The notes under the pieces were generated by a model. The model saw only the letters and a list, made by a program, of their open reading frames with translations. It had not been told where the DNA came from and ran no database searches. From an uncultured Eubacterium sp. (GTDB taxonomy: Bacteria > Bacillota > Clostridia > Peptostreptococcales > Anaerovoracaceae), in NCBI GenBank assembly GCA_946555345.1, contig CAMNSS010000021.1:1-40710 (forward strand): DNA of 40,710 bases, read 5' to 3'. Position 1 is the stretch's first letter, and the number at the start of each line of letters is the position of its first letter. A program made the translations under genes and the position numbers. Shown in pieces: positions 9,101 to 16,660 of the stretch.

Positions 9101-9544
9101 ACGACCTTTCACTTGCCGATTCCGGCGATCGTTTCAGGCAGGTATATTGAGAATGAAGTGTTGCGTTTGCAGATGTACAAGAAAATTGCGATGATCGAAA
9201 CCGATGAAGATGAAGCGGAGATCATCGATGAGCTTTTGGATCGGTTTGGCGACATCCCGCGCGATACGATGAACTTGATCAAGATATCGAAGATCCGGGC
9301 GATGGCGGGAAGGATTGGCATCAGCGAGATTTCGCAGCAAGGGTATAAGCTGATCTTTAAGCTGTGGGAGAATGCGAAGCTGACGGAAGGCATCATGGCG
9401 CGGCTCGTTTCAGCTTATGGGCAGAAGGTGATGTTCAATGGCGGCAAAGAGCCGTTCATTAGGCTGACCTGCGGTAAGGAAACGCCGCTGCAAGCGATCG
9501 AGAGATTCTTGCAGATCGCAGTGGAAGCATATAAGGTGAACTAA
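6131..9544 (+). CDS. mfd: Transcription-repair coupling factor Mfd
   Basis: About 1137 residues, full length. Mfd removes RNA polymerase stalled at DNA lesions and recruits UvrA. In order: UvrB-like N-terminal module (about 1-340), the RNA polymerase-interacting CarD-like domain (about 467-540, FADVQAGDYVVHESHGIGKF), and the RecG-like superfamily 2 translocase with Walker A GDVGFGKT (621-628) and DEEQ box (722-725). The TRG region and a C-terminal domain (EETTFHLPIPA onward) follow. GTG 6131 was chosen because GAGGAG lies directly upstream; ATG 6146 is possible, while ATG 6089 lies deep in pth without a ribosome binding site. It ends the murC operon. Confidence 0.96.
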   Translation: MSSKGMINITGAAEGRIAPIIAELTKEKKGQSLIVVSTFNRAKRLASDLSFFGVQNLYLLPQDEESVIQFEARSNDDLLERMKILKAVAKGGDCTVVAPVTGAIRKLPPRAVFAENVLTLVRGHDIDFSDVQERLSFMGYERVSMVENRGEYSIRGGLIDIFTPDADLPYRVELFDTEVDSIRTFDLDTQRSHEELKSITVCQCVQLVKDEAVFEKAKRNIKEAYDKQIRKLAKKEGSGEIVENLRQRQAQLADYADNMMNLQYLEKFLGYFYDETDYLWDYMDSPQIFIDDPARILETLQGYEKERADDIAAILEAGKGIGADFAAMSGQRDYFALYEQEGYLFTPFVSTIKNAPFLSQLITVNCRQTPAYNGKMELLKGDLHSYVRRGFDVTIVCSGPERLKNMEEFLMHADLGGKVSLRQGVLTAGMEFTDHKVCYIWEGDIFSGSRKSRRKKKSAGGQKIKSFADVQAGDYVVHESHGIGKFTGIEQLTVQGVKKDYLKVKYAGADSLYIPIDQLNILQKYVGGDGVTPKLNKLSGSEWKQTKTKARAAINDMADELIRLSAVRMHTKGFAFSADTVWQKEFEDSFPYTETDDQTRCAGEIKRDMERAVPMDRLLCGDVGFGKTEVAARALFKCVADGKQAAVLVPTTLLANQHYYTLKDRFEKFPFKVEMLSRFRSAGQQNQILEGLKKGSVDLIIATHRLLSKDIEFKDLGLLVIDEEQRFGVKHKEKLKQLRENVDVLTLSATPIPRTLHMSLSGIKDMSLIEEPPEDRYPVQTYVMEQDDFIIRDAIEKELGRGGQVYVLYNRVESINRVASEIMRLVPEASVAVGHGKMRESQLENMIMDFSEGLYNVLVSTTIIESGMDIPNVNTMIILDADRFGLAQLYQLRGRVGRSGRMAYAYLMYRRDKILSEVAEKRLRAIKEFTEFGSGFKIAMKDLELRGAGNLLGTEQSGHMLSIGYELYCKMLEEAVQQAQGMELLPKAEETTFHLPIPAIVSGRYIENEVLRLQMYKKIAMIETDEDEAEIIDELLDRFGDIPRDTMNLIKISKIRAMAGRIGISEISQQGYKLIFKLWENAKLTEGIMARLVSAYGQKVMFNGGKEPFIRLTCGKETPLQAIERFLQIAVEAYKVN

Positions 9545-9780
9545 AAGGAAACGAAAACGTATTCGAATCCTCCATCTGGGATGGACAGAATGAAAGCGGC
9601 GGCGCGCATTGCGGGCGGGGCGTATTGTGTGGGAGTTTCCCCAGCGGCGCAAGGGAAATCGAGCAGTGCGCACCACAAGCGAAAAGCACAGCGGCGTGCA
9701 TTAAGCAAATGAAAAGCAAATAAAAATAAGATAAACGGCGAAGAGCTGGAGAAACACTGGACAAGAAAAAGGAGGCTGTT
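9545..9780. other. intergenic spacer between mfd and dapB
   Basis: 236 bp with a GC-rich first part (GCGGCGGCGCGCATTGCGGG) and an A-rich second part. I see no clear terminator or sigma-A promoter. A strong AAAAAGGAGG ribosome binding site for dapB lies at the right end. Confidence 0.4.
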
Positions 9781-10536
9781 ATGGTAAAAATCGTAATTAC
9801 TGCGCCGAGGGGGCAGATGGACAGGCTGATCGTGGCGGCGGCGCATAAGCGGGACGATATCCAGATCGTGGGCGGCGTCGGTGCGCCTGAAAGGGATTAT
9901 ATCGGAAAAGATATCGGTCTTGTCGCAGGAATGGGCGAGGCGGCCGGTGCGCCTGTCTATGATGATATCGAGAAAATTATCGATGCTTGCGATCTGGTGG
10001 TGGATTTTTCGACGACAGAGCTTTCGATGAAAGTGCTGGCATCCTGTCTGGCGCACAAGAAGGCGCTGATCTGCGGGACGACTGGGTTTCGCCAGGAGCA
10101 GACAGAGGCGCTTCTTGCGGCAGGGGAAAAAATCCCGATGATGAAGGCGGCAAATACTTCCTATGTGGTAAACGTGATGCAGAAGCTGCTTGCGGAAGCG
10201 GCTTCCAAGCTGGGCAGCAAATGCAAGATCGAAATTATCGATATGCATAGCGAAACCAAGCTCGATGCACCGAGCGGGACGGCCATCGAATTGGCGGAGG
10301 CAATGGCGGAATCTGCGCCGGACAAGTGCATTGATGATATCGTATTTCATTCCGTGCGGGCAGGCAATCCGCCAAGTACCCACCGCATCATATTCGGCTG
10401 CATGGGTGAGAAAATGGAAATCTCCCATGACGCTTACGATTGGCGATGTTATGCAGAAGGCGCGTGCGATGCCGTAAGCTTTCTGGCGGGGAAAGGTCCG
10501 GGGCTTTATACGATGGAGGATGTGATCGAAGGATAG
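9781..10536 (+). CDS. dapB: Divergent dihydrodipicolinate (HTPA) reductase, DapB family
   Basis: The 251-residue product fits DapB, which uses NAD(P)H to make tetrahydrodipicolinate in lysine/diaminopimelate synthesis. Supporting motifs are DLVVDFSTTE (about 71-80), CGTTGF, ANTSYVVNVM and DAPSGTA (162-168), and a C-terminal THRIIFGCMGEKMEISHDA. Catalytic His156 and Lys160 are present, but the second His of the usual HH pair is Ser157, and the nucleotide loop GxxGRMG reads APRGQMD. It therefore belongs to a divergent branch. A strong AAAAAGGAGG precedes the ATG. No other lysine gene is adjacent, and downstream is the ileS T-box. Confidence 0.82.
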   Translation: MVKIVITAPRGQMDRLIVAAAHKRDDIQIVGGVGAPERDYIGKDIGLVAGMGEAAGAPVYDDIEKIIDACDLVVDFSTTELSMKVLASCLAHKKALICGTTGFRQEQTEALLAAGEKIPMMKAANTSYVVNVMQKLLAEAASKLGSKCKIEIIDMHSETKLDAPSGTAIELAEAMAESAPDKCIDDIVFHSVRAGNPPSTHRIIFGCMGEKMEISHDAYDWRCYAEGACDAVSFLAGKGPGLYTMEDVIEG

Positions 10537-10581
10537 ATGGTGCGGATGTGCCGTATCCTGGCGGCCTTCCGTCAAAAAAAC

Positions 10582-10610
10582 TTGACTTTTCAACGAGCAG
10601 AAGATAGAAT
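10582..10610 (+). promoter_or_regulatory. promoter of the ileS T-box leader
   Basis: TTGACT (10582-10587), a 17-bp spacer and TAGAAT (10605-10610) lie just upstream of the T-box leader, 46 bp after the dapB stop. Confidence 0.75.
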
Positions 10611-10616
10611 GACAGA

Positions 10617-10831
10617 GTACGGAAAATTTGATACGATGAACGATGAGGAAGACAGTAGCCCTGTGTAATACCCTTACAGAGAGACGCCCGCCTTGCTGAG
10701 AGGGCGCCGGTGAAACGGTGCGTGAAAATCACTTCTGAGTTCGACACTTTAAGAGAGACGGGATGATGGTCCCGTAATTAGGGTGGTACCGCGGTTTATA
10801 ATCGTCCCTAACATTTGTTAGGGGCTTTTTT
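10617..10831 (+). promoter_or_regulatory. T-box riboswitch (tRNA-Ile, AUC specifier) with terminator
   Basis: The leader has the hallmark T-box sequence AGGGTGGTACCGCGG (10780-10794), which pairs with the acceptor end of uncharged tRNA. The likely specifier is ATC at 10728-10730 in GTGAAAATCAC, an isoleucine codon that fits the downstream ileS. The GGAAGACAGTA segment (about 10649-10659) resembles the Stem I base. The terminator is CCCTAAC (10806-10812), loop ATTT and GTTAGGG (10817-10823), followed by C and a T run (10826-10831). The left arm follows the T-box sequence closely, so antiterminator and terminator are mutually exclusive. Expected effect: read-through when charged tRNA-Ile is scarce. 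Confidence 0.95.
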
Positions 10832-10879
10832 ATATCATCATTACAGCGCCGCAAAACACCAGAAAGGAAATCACATACA

Positions 10880-13800
10880 ATGATTAAAAATTTATCGGAA
10901 ACACCAATTTCGCAGCTGCAGACAGAGCAGGCAGAGCGATGGGAGAAGGAAGATCTGCTGGGCAAATGCGTCGCCACCAGGGAGGGAAAGCCTTCGTTTG
11001 TATTCTACGAAGGCCCGCCTACGGCCAACGGCAAGCCGGGCATCCACCACGTGATGGCGCGGACGCTGAAAGACTCCGTTTGCCGCTATAAGACGATGAA
11101 GGGCTATAAGGTGAACAGAAAAGCCGGCTGGGATACGCACGGGCTTCCTGTTGAAATCGAAGTGGAAAAGCAGCTCGGAATGTCCGGCAAGCAGGATATC
11201 GAAAAATACGGCATTAAAGAATTTAATGAAAAGTGCAAGGAGTCCGTTTTCACCTACAAGGATATGTGGGAGCGGATGAGCCAGCGCATGGGTTATATGG
11301 TGGATCTGGACGATCCGTATATCACGCTGAAAAACGATTATATTGAAACCTGCTGGTGGATCATCAATGAATTTTTCAAAAAAGGCATGATCTATGAGGG
11401 ACATAAGATCCTGCCCTACTGTCCAAGGTGCGGGACAGGCCTGGCGTCCCATGAGGTGGCGCAAGGCTACAAGGAAGTGAAGGTCAACACGATCACGGCG
11501 AAGTTCAAGCGGGCAGGCGCCGACGAATACTTCCTGGCATGGACGACGACGCCTTGGACGCTGGCTTCCAACGTGGCGCTGACCGTGGGTCCTGACATCG
11601 ATTACGTCAAAGTGAAAATGACGGATGGGGAAGAAGCGGGCAACGTATTTTACCTAGCGAAGGCCTTGGCGGACAAGATCTTAGGCGAAGGAACATACGA
11701 GGTTTTAGCTGAGATGAAGGGCAAGGATCTCGAATATATGGAATACGAACAGCTCATGCCGTTTGTCAAAGCCGATAAAAAAGCGTTTTTCGTGACCTGC
11801 ATGGACTATGTGTCGGTAGAGGACGGAACGGGCATCGTCCATACTGCGCCTGCTTTTGGTGAAGACGACTATCAGTGCGGCCGCAAATACGGCTTGCCGG
11901 TATTGCAGCCAGTGGATGAAAAGGGCTGCTATACGGATACGCCGTGGAAGGGCCGGTTCGTGATGGAAGATGGCTTGGATGTAGAAATCATCAAGTGGCT
12001 GGCCGCAGAGGATAAGATCTTAGCGAAAGCGAAGCTGGATCATAACTACCCGCATTGCTGGCGGTGCGGAACGCCTCTCGTTTATTATGCGAACCCGAGC
12101 TGGTATATCGAGATGAGCAAGCTGAAGGAAGAGCTGACCGCCAATAACAACGGCGTCAACTGGTTTCCTGATTTCGTCGGGGAAAAGCGTTTTGGCAACT
12201 GGCTGGAAGAGGTAAAGGACTGGGCAATTTCCAGAAGCAGGTATTGGGGAACGCCGATTCCGATCTGGAAATGCGGCTGCGGCCATTTGGAATGCGTCGG
12301 AAGCCGCAAAGAGCTGGCGGAAAAGGCGATCGAGGATATCGATGAGAGCATCGAGCTGCACAGGCCGTATGTGGACGATGTCCATATCAAGTGTCCTGTA
12401 TGCGGCAAGCCGATGAGCAGGATTCCGGAGGTCATGGACTGCTGGTTTGACAGCGGCGCAATGCCGTTTGCCCAGTGGCATTATCCGTTTGAAAATGCGG
12501 AGCGGTTTGATGAAGAGCTGTTCCCTGCCGATTTTATCTGCGAAGGAATCGACCAGACGAGAGGATGGTTTTATTCGCTGATGGCGATTTCGACTTTCAT
12601 CAAAGGCAAAGCGCCGTATAAGAACGTCCTCGTAAACGACTTGATCCTGGATAAAGAAGGAAAGAAGATGTCCAAGCACGTGGGCAATACGGTAGATCCG
12701 TTCCAGATGCTGGATCAGTACGGCGCAGATGCGACGAGATGGTATCTCCTGCACGTGTCGCCGGCCTGGTCGCCGACGAAGTTCGACGAGGAAGGCTTGA
12801 TCGAAATCGTGAGCAAATTCTTTGGCACGCTGAAGAACGTATACAACTTCTTTACGCTGTATTCCAATCAGGATCATTTGGATCCCGCTTCCCTTACGGT
12901 AGCGCATGAGGCAAGGCCGGAGCTTGACCGGTGGATCATTTCCCGCTATAACAGGCTGGTAAAGGACGTGACGGAGAGCATGGACCGGTATGACCATATG
13001 AAATCCGTAAGGGCGATTCAGGAGTTCGTTACGGAGGATCTCTCCAACTGGTATATCAGGAGGGCGAGAAGGCGGTTCTGGGGCGAAACGCTCAGCGATG
13101 ACAAGAAGTCCGTCTATGCGACGACTTATGAAGTGCTGGTGGGAATTGCCAGGATGATTGCGCCGTTTGCGCCGTTCCTGTCGGATGAGATCTACCAAAA
13201 CCTGACTGGGGAAGAATCCGTACACCTAGCTTATTTTCCGGAGGCAGACGAAAGCTTGATCGATGAAAGGGCAGAAGAGCGGATGGATCTGGTTCGTACG
13301 TTGGTGGCGCTGGGCAGAGGCACGAGGGAAAAGGAACGCATCAAGGTAAGGCAGCCTTTGAACGAAATTCTAGTGGACGGCAAATACGAATCCATTATCG
13401 GCGATTTGACGCCGCTGATCATGGAAGAGCTGAACATCAAAAAAGTGGTGTTTGAAAACAAACTGGATATGTTCATGAATTATTCCTTAAAGCCGAATTT
13501 CAAGGTTGCCGGGCCGGTTTTAGGAAAGAATATCAAGGCCTTTGGCGGCGCGCTGGCGCAGGCTGATCCGGGACAGACGGTCGGAAAGCTGGAAGCGGAC
13601 GGCAAGCTGATGATGGACATCGGCGGTGAAAGCATTGAAATCACCAGGGAAATGGTGGACGTGAAAATTACCGCCAAGGAAGGCTTTGCGGTTGCCATGG
13701 AAAACAACGTGTTTACGATTCTCGACACGAACCTGACGCCTGAACTTGCGGCAGAAGGGCTGGCAAGGGAGTTGATCTCCAAGGTTCAGCAGATGAGAAA

Positions 13801-13993
13801 GCAGAACGATTATGAGATGATGGACAACATCAAGATCTATGTGGATGCCGGCGAAGCGGTAAATGAAGCCATCGAGAGCCACAAGGATTATATCATGAAG
13901 GAAACACTAGCGACGGCGATCGAAAGCGGCGCTGGTTTGAAGCAGTTCGACCTGAACGGACACAAGACAGGGCTTGGCGTGGAACGCATATGA
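10880..13993 (+). CDS. ileS: Isoleucyl-tRNA synthetase, type 2 (IleS2), with GXHH signature
   Basis: The 1037-residue size and sequence fit the eukaryote-like type 2 IleRS. Class I features: EGPPTANGKPGIHHV holds the first signature at 54-57, where the usual HxGH is rearranged to G-I-H-H, and KMSK is at 596-599. The editing domain (about 200-390) includes TTPWTLASNVAL and EDGTGIVHTAPAFGEDD. Cys clusters CPRCG, CWRCG, CGCG and CPVCG look zinc-binding, and WFDSG and GIDQTRGWF are intact. Type 2 enzymes are known for mupirocin resistance, and the altered motif has been tied to stronger resistance. The upstream Ile T-box supports specificity; AAAGGA precedes the ATG. Its stop overlaps the rlmN start (ATGA). 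Confidence 0.96.
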   Translation: MIKNLSETPISQLQTEQAERWEKEDLLGKCVATREGKPSFVFYEGPPTANGKPGIHHVMARTLKDSVCRYKTMKGYKVNRKAGWDTHGLPVEIEVEKQLGMSGKQDIEKYGIKEFNEKCKESVFTYKDMWERMSQRMGYMVDLDDPYITLKNDYIETCWWIINEFFKKGMIYEGHKILPYCPRCGTGLASHEVAQGYKEVKVNTITAKFKRAGADEYFLAWTTTPWTLASNVALTVGPDIDYVKVKMTDGEEAGNVFYLAKALADKILGEGTYEVLAEMKGKDLEYMEYEQLMPFVKADKKAFFVTCMDYVSVEDGTGIVHTAPAFGEDDYQCGRKYGLPVLQPVDEKGCYTDTPWKGRFVMEDGLDVEIIKWLAAEDKILAKAKLDHNYPHCWRCGTPLVYYANPSWYIEMSKLKEELTANNNGVNWFPDFVGEKRFGNWLEEVKDWAISRSRYWGTPIPIWKCGCGHLECVGSRKELAEKAIEDIDESIELHRPYVDDVHIKCPVCGKPMSRIPEVMDCWFDSGAMPFAQWHYPFENAERFDEELFPADFICEGIDQTRGWFYSLMAISTFIKGKAPYKNVLVNDLILDKEGKKMSKHVGNTVDPFQMLDQYGADATRWYLLHVSPAWSPTKFDEEGLIEIVSKFFGTLKNVYNFFTLYSNQDHLDPASLTVAHEARPELDRWIISRYNRLVKDVTESMDRYDHMKSVRAIQEFVTEDLSNWYIRRARRRFWGETLSDDKKSVYATTYEVLVGIARMIAPFAPFLSDEIYQNLTGEESVHLAYFPEADESLIDERAEERMDLVRTLVALGRGTREKERIKVRQPLNEILVDGKYESIIGDLTPLIMEELNIKKVVFENKLDMFMNYSLKPNFKVAGPVLGKNIKAFGGALAQADPGQTVGKLEADGKLMMDIGGESIEITREMVDVKITAKEGFAVAMENNVFTILDTNLTPELAAEGLARELISKVQQMRKQNDYEMMDNIKIYVDAGEAVNEAIESHKDYIMKETLATAIESGAGLKQFDLNGHKTGLGVERI

Positions 13994-15024
13994 ACAAAAG
14001 AAACCTATTAGGATGCACAATGGAGGAATTGCAGGCGTTTGCCGCGGAGCTGGGTGAAAAACCCTTCCGCGGCAAGCAGCTTTTCCGGTGGATTCACCGC
14101 GGCATCAGGGATTTTAGCGAGATGACCGATTTTTCCAAGGCCTTGCGGGCGAAGCTTTCGGAATGCGCATACGTGGAGGGCGTTACGGTTTTAAAGGTGC
14201 AGCATGACAGGAAGGATGGGACGCGGAAGCTGCTCTTTGGCCTTGCGGACGGCAATGCGGTGGAAGGCGTGTTCATGCGCTACAAATACGGTAATTCCCT
14301 TTGTGTTTCCTCGCAGGTTGGCTGCAAAATGGGCTGCCGCTTCTGTGCGTCGGCTTTGGACGGTTTTGTGCGGGATTTGACGGCTGGCGAAATGCTGGAT
14401 CAGGTCTTTGCCGCAGAAAAGGAAAGCGGAGAGCCGATCAACCACATCGTGGTGATGGGAATGGGCGAGCCGTTTGATAACTACGAAAACGTGCGGCGGT
14501 TTTTGCAGCTCCTGCATCATCCTGACGGCAGGAATTTGAGCTATCGGAATATGACTGTGTCGACCAGCGGCATCATCCCTGCAATCCGGCAATTCGCCGA
14601 GGATTTTCCCCAGGCAAACCTTGCGGTTTCCCTGCACCGGCTCGATGATGCGGGCAGGAGCAGGCTGATGCCGGTAAACGATGCTTATCCGGTAGACGAG
14701 CTTCTTTTGGTTGCGAAGGAATATACGGAAAAGAGCGGGCGGCGGATCACCTTTGAGTATACCTTGATTCGCGGCGAAAACGATACTGCGCATGATATCG
14801 CACTGATGAAGCGGAAGCTTTCCGGTATGCTCTGCCATGTGAATTTGATTCCGTTGAACCGCGTCGATGAAACGGGCTTTGACGGCGGCAGCAGGAAGCG
14901 GGCGGAGGAAATCGCCAAGGCTCTTTGCGGGCAGGGAATCCCAGCTACCGTGCGCAGGGAACTGGGCGGCGGCATAGACGGCGCCTGCGGCCAGTTGCGG
15001 TTAAAAAATAAATCCATATATTGA
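13990..15024 (+). CDS. rlmN: 23S rRNA/tRNA (adenine-C2)-methyltransferase RlmN, radical SAM
   Basis: The 344-residue radical SAM enzyme methylates C2 of A2503 in 23S rRNA and A37 in some tRNAs. The cluster motif is C112-x3-C116-x2-C119 in GCKMGCRFCAS, preceded by SSQVG. GMGEPFDNYENV and VSTSGIIPAI are family motifs, and the C-terminal methyl-carrying Cys is C333 in DGACGQLR. The N-terminal accessory domain (EKPFRGKQLFRWIHRG) is present. The start overlaps the ileS stop by 4 bp, so it is translationally coupled to ileS and probably under the same T-box control. It could only be confused with Cfr, but the N-terminal and C-terminal motifs favour RlmN. Confidence 0.95.
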   Translation: MNKRNLLGCTMEELQAFAAELGEKPFRGKQLFRWIHRGIRDFSEMTDFSKALRAKLSECAYVEGVTVLKVQHDRKDGTRKLLFGLADGNAVEGVFMRYKYGNSLCVSSQVGCKMGCRFCASALDGFVRDLTAGEMLDQVFAAEKESGEPINHIVVMGMGEPFDNYENVRRFLQLLHHPDGRNLSYRNMTVSTSGIIPAIRQFAEDFPQANLAVSLHRLDDAGRSRLMPVNDAYPVDELLLVAKEYTEKSGRRITFEYTLIRGENDTAHDIALMKRKLSGMLCHVNLIPLNRVDETGFDGGSRKRAEEIAKALCGQGIPATVRRELGGGIDGACGQLRLKNKSIY

Positions 15025-15031
15025 TTTTTAG

Positions 15032-15060
15032 TTGCCCTGAACAACCATATCGTGTATAAT
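15032..15060 (+). promoter_or_regulatory. sigma-A promoter of the P-loop gene
   Basis: TTGCCC (15032-15037), a 17-bp spacer and a perfect TATAAT (15055-15060) lie 50 bp before the ATG at 15110. Confidence 0.75.
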
Positions 15061-15109
15061 GTATATCAATAAATTGCGCTTGTGGGAGCATATCGAGGAG
15101 GATAATTAT

Positions 15110-15532
15110 ATGGTCAAATTACTTATCGGACATAAAGGCAGTGGAAAAACCGGACAGATGGTACAGCTCGCAAATGAGAACGTTGAAACCAGCAATGGAA
15201 ATATCATCTTTATCAATAAAAACCATAGGCTCATGTATGAATTGAAACATAAGATCAGGGTAATCTGCATGGAAGACTATGAAGATATCACCAATATCGA
15301 TGAATATATCGGGTTTATTTACGGAATTATCAGCTCTGACCACGATATCGAAGCGATTTTCATCGACAGCATCATGAAGCATGCAGATGTATCATTGGGC
15401 GATTTACCGGAATTTATCGACCGCTTGAAAGGGATGTCAGACCGTTATGAATTGGACTTTGTCGTAAGCATAAGCGCAGAGAAGGAAGAAATGATAGGCG
15501 TTGATTTTGCAGGATGCGAGATCCTCAACTAA
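15110..15532 (+). CDS. Small P-loop ATP-binding protein of unknown function
   Basis: The 140-residue product opens with a Walker A motif right at the N-terminus (GHKGSGKT, residues 7-14). A probable Walker B-like strand follows (DIEAIFIDSIMKHA), where the hydrophobic strand ends in Asp. The rest is acidic with alternating strands and helices, as in a minimal RecA/kinase-like fold; no further domain is attached. I do not recognise a named family. GAGGAGGAT lies 7 bp before the ATG, favouring 15110 over the upstream in-frame ATG at 15059, which overlaps the promoter. The gene stands alone between its own promoter and a strong terminator, suggesting independent regulation. Confidence 0.8.
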   Translation: MVKLLIGHKGSGKTGQMVQLANENVETSNGNIIFINKNHRLMYELKHKIRVICMEDYEDITNIDEYIGFIYGIISSDHDIEAIFIDSIMKHADVSLGDLPEFIDRLKGMSDRYELDFVVSISAEKEEMIGVDFAGCEILN

Positions 15533-15548
15533 CAGGCAGGAAATAACG

Positions 15549-15576
15549 AAAGGCGGTGATCACCACCGCCTTTTTC
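15549..15576 (+). terminator. intrinsic terminator after the P-loop gene
   Basis: AAAGGCGGTG (15549-15558), a 5-nt loop and CACCGCCTTT (15564-15573) give a 10-bp stem that runs into TTTTTC. It lies 17 bp past the stop codon. Confidence 0.88.
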
Positions 15577-15751
15577 TGACGGGGAAATATCGCATAGGAG
15601 GCTTGAACAGGCGAAGCGGGGCAGGGCGGACACGGAGTGGATCGCATATTTCCGGCTGGATGGGATAAAATGCATGGGGCAGGCTTGCACGGACCTGCGG
15701 CTCTCGGCAGATTAAGCAGAATGAATTTGGACATAGGAGAGTGATGTGTGA

Positions 15752-16660
15752 GTGAAAAAGGCATATTATTTTGTCATATTGACAGCGTTGCTGTTTGGCA
15801 GCATGGAGGTGGCGTGCAAGGTTGCGGGAAATGCATTAGACCCGTTCCAGCTAACCTTCCTTCGTTTTGCGATCGGCGGATTGCTGCTGCTGCCGTTTGC
15901 GGCGCTGGAATTAAGGAAGAATAACATCCAGCTGGACGGCAAGGACTTTATCCGCTTGGCAGGAGTCGGCATCCTGGGAATCCCGGTCAGCATGGTCTTT
16001 TTTCAGCTGGGCATCGGCAGTTCCAATGCGGCGACGGCCTCGGTGCTGATTTCCATTAACCCGCTGTTTACCTTGATCTGCGCCCATTTTTTCACCGAGG
16101 AAAAGTTGAAAAAACATAAGCTGATCGTGCTGGGATTTGGCCTGATCGGCCTCGTCTTTATGATTAAGCCGTGGAATTTGCAAGAGGGAAATACCGTGAT
16201 CGGCATTGTGTATATGCTTCTGGCCGCCATTTTTTTCGGTGCGTATACCGTCGCTGGCAAGGTCAGCGTACAGAAGATGGGCATCATGGCGCAGACCAGC
16301 ATCAGCTTTTTGTTAGGCTCGCTCGTGCTGCTGGCCGTCATCCTGTTGATGGGAAGGCCTGTCGTCGCTGGCGTTTGGGAGAATTTCCCGCTCGTCTTAT
16401 ATACGGGAATCGCTGTAACGGGCCTGGGGTATTTTTCGTATTTTATGTCGATGAAGCTGGCGGACACGTCCACGGGCGCGCTTGCTTTTTTCCTAAAGCC
16501 TGCGATCGCCCCGGTCATGGCGGTAGTCTTCCTGCATGAGACGATTCTCTGGAATACATATGTGGGCATCGGCTTTATCCTGCTGGCGTCCTATATGAAT
16601 ATCAAATATCAGAGGAAGGATTATGAACTCGAAAAGCGATTTGAAAACCAAGGACATTGA
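15752..16660 (+). CDS. EamA/DMT-family transporter
   Basis: The 302-residue integral membrane protein has about ten hydrophobic segments in two repeated EamA halves (roughly 1-135 and 145-290). Motifs include FLRFAIGGLLLLP in the first half and a Lys-rich loop TEEKLKKHKL at the centre. The family holds drug/metabolite exporters, often for amino acids or nucleosides; the substrate cannot be told from sequence. Residues after about 290 are a charged cytoplasmic tail. It starts at GTG 15752 with AGGAGAG upstream. Its 3' end overlaps the Nudix gene by 38 bp, so the EamA, Nudix and amidase genes form an operon. Confidence 0.9.
   Translation: MKKAYYFVILTALLFGSMEVACKVAGNALDPFQLTFLRFAIGGLLLLPFAALELRKNNIQLDGKDFIRLAGVGILGIPVSMVFFQLGIGSSNAATASVLISINPLFTLICAHFFTEEKLKKHKLIVLGFGLIGLVFMIKPWNLQEGNTVIGIVYMLLAAIFFGAYTVAGKVSVQKMGIMAQTSISFLLGSLVLLAVILLMGRPVVAGVWENFPLVLYTGIAVTGLGYFSYFMSMKLADTSTGALAFFLKPAIAPVMAVVFLHETILWNTYVGIGFILLASYMNIKYQRKDYELEKRFENQGH

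Noticed and set aside
9541-10593. 350-aa minus-strand open frame opposite dapB
   Set aside because: It is antisense to a clear DapB, has no family motif or ribosome binding site, and arises from codon bias of the plus-strand gene.
12020-13225. 401-aa minus-strand open frame opposite ileS
   Set aside because: Shadow of the ileS reading frame; Arg/His/Pro-rich with no recognisable domain.
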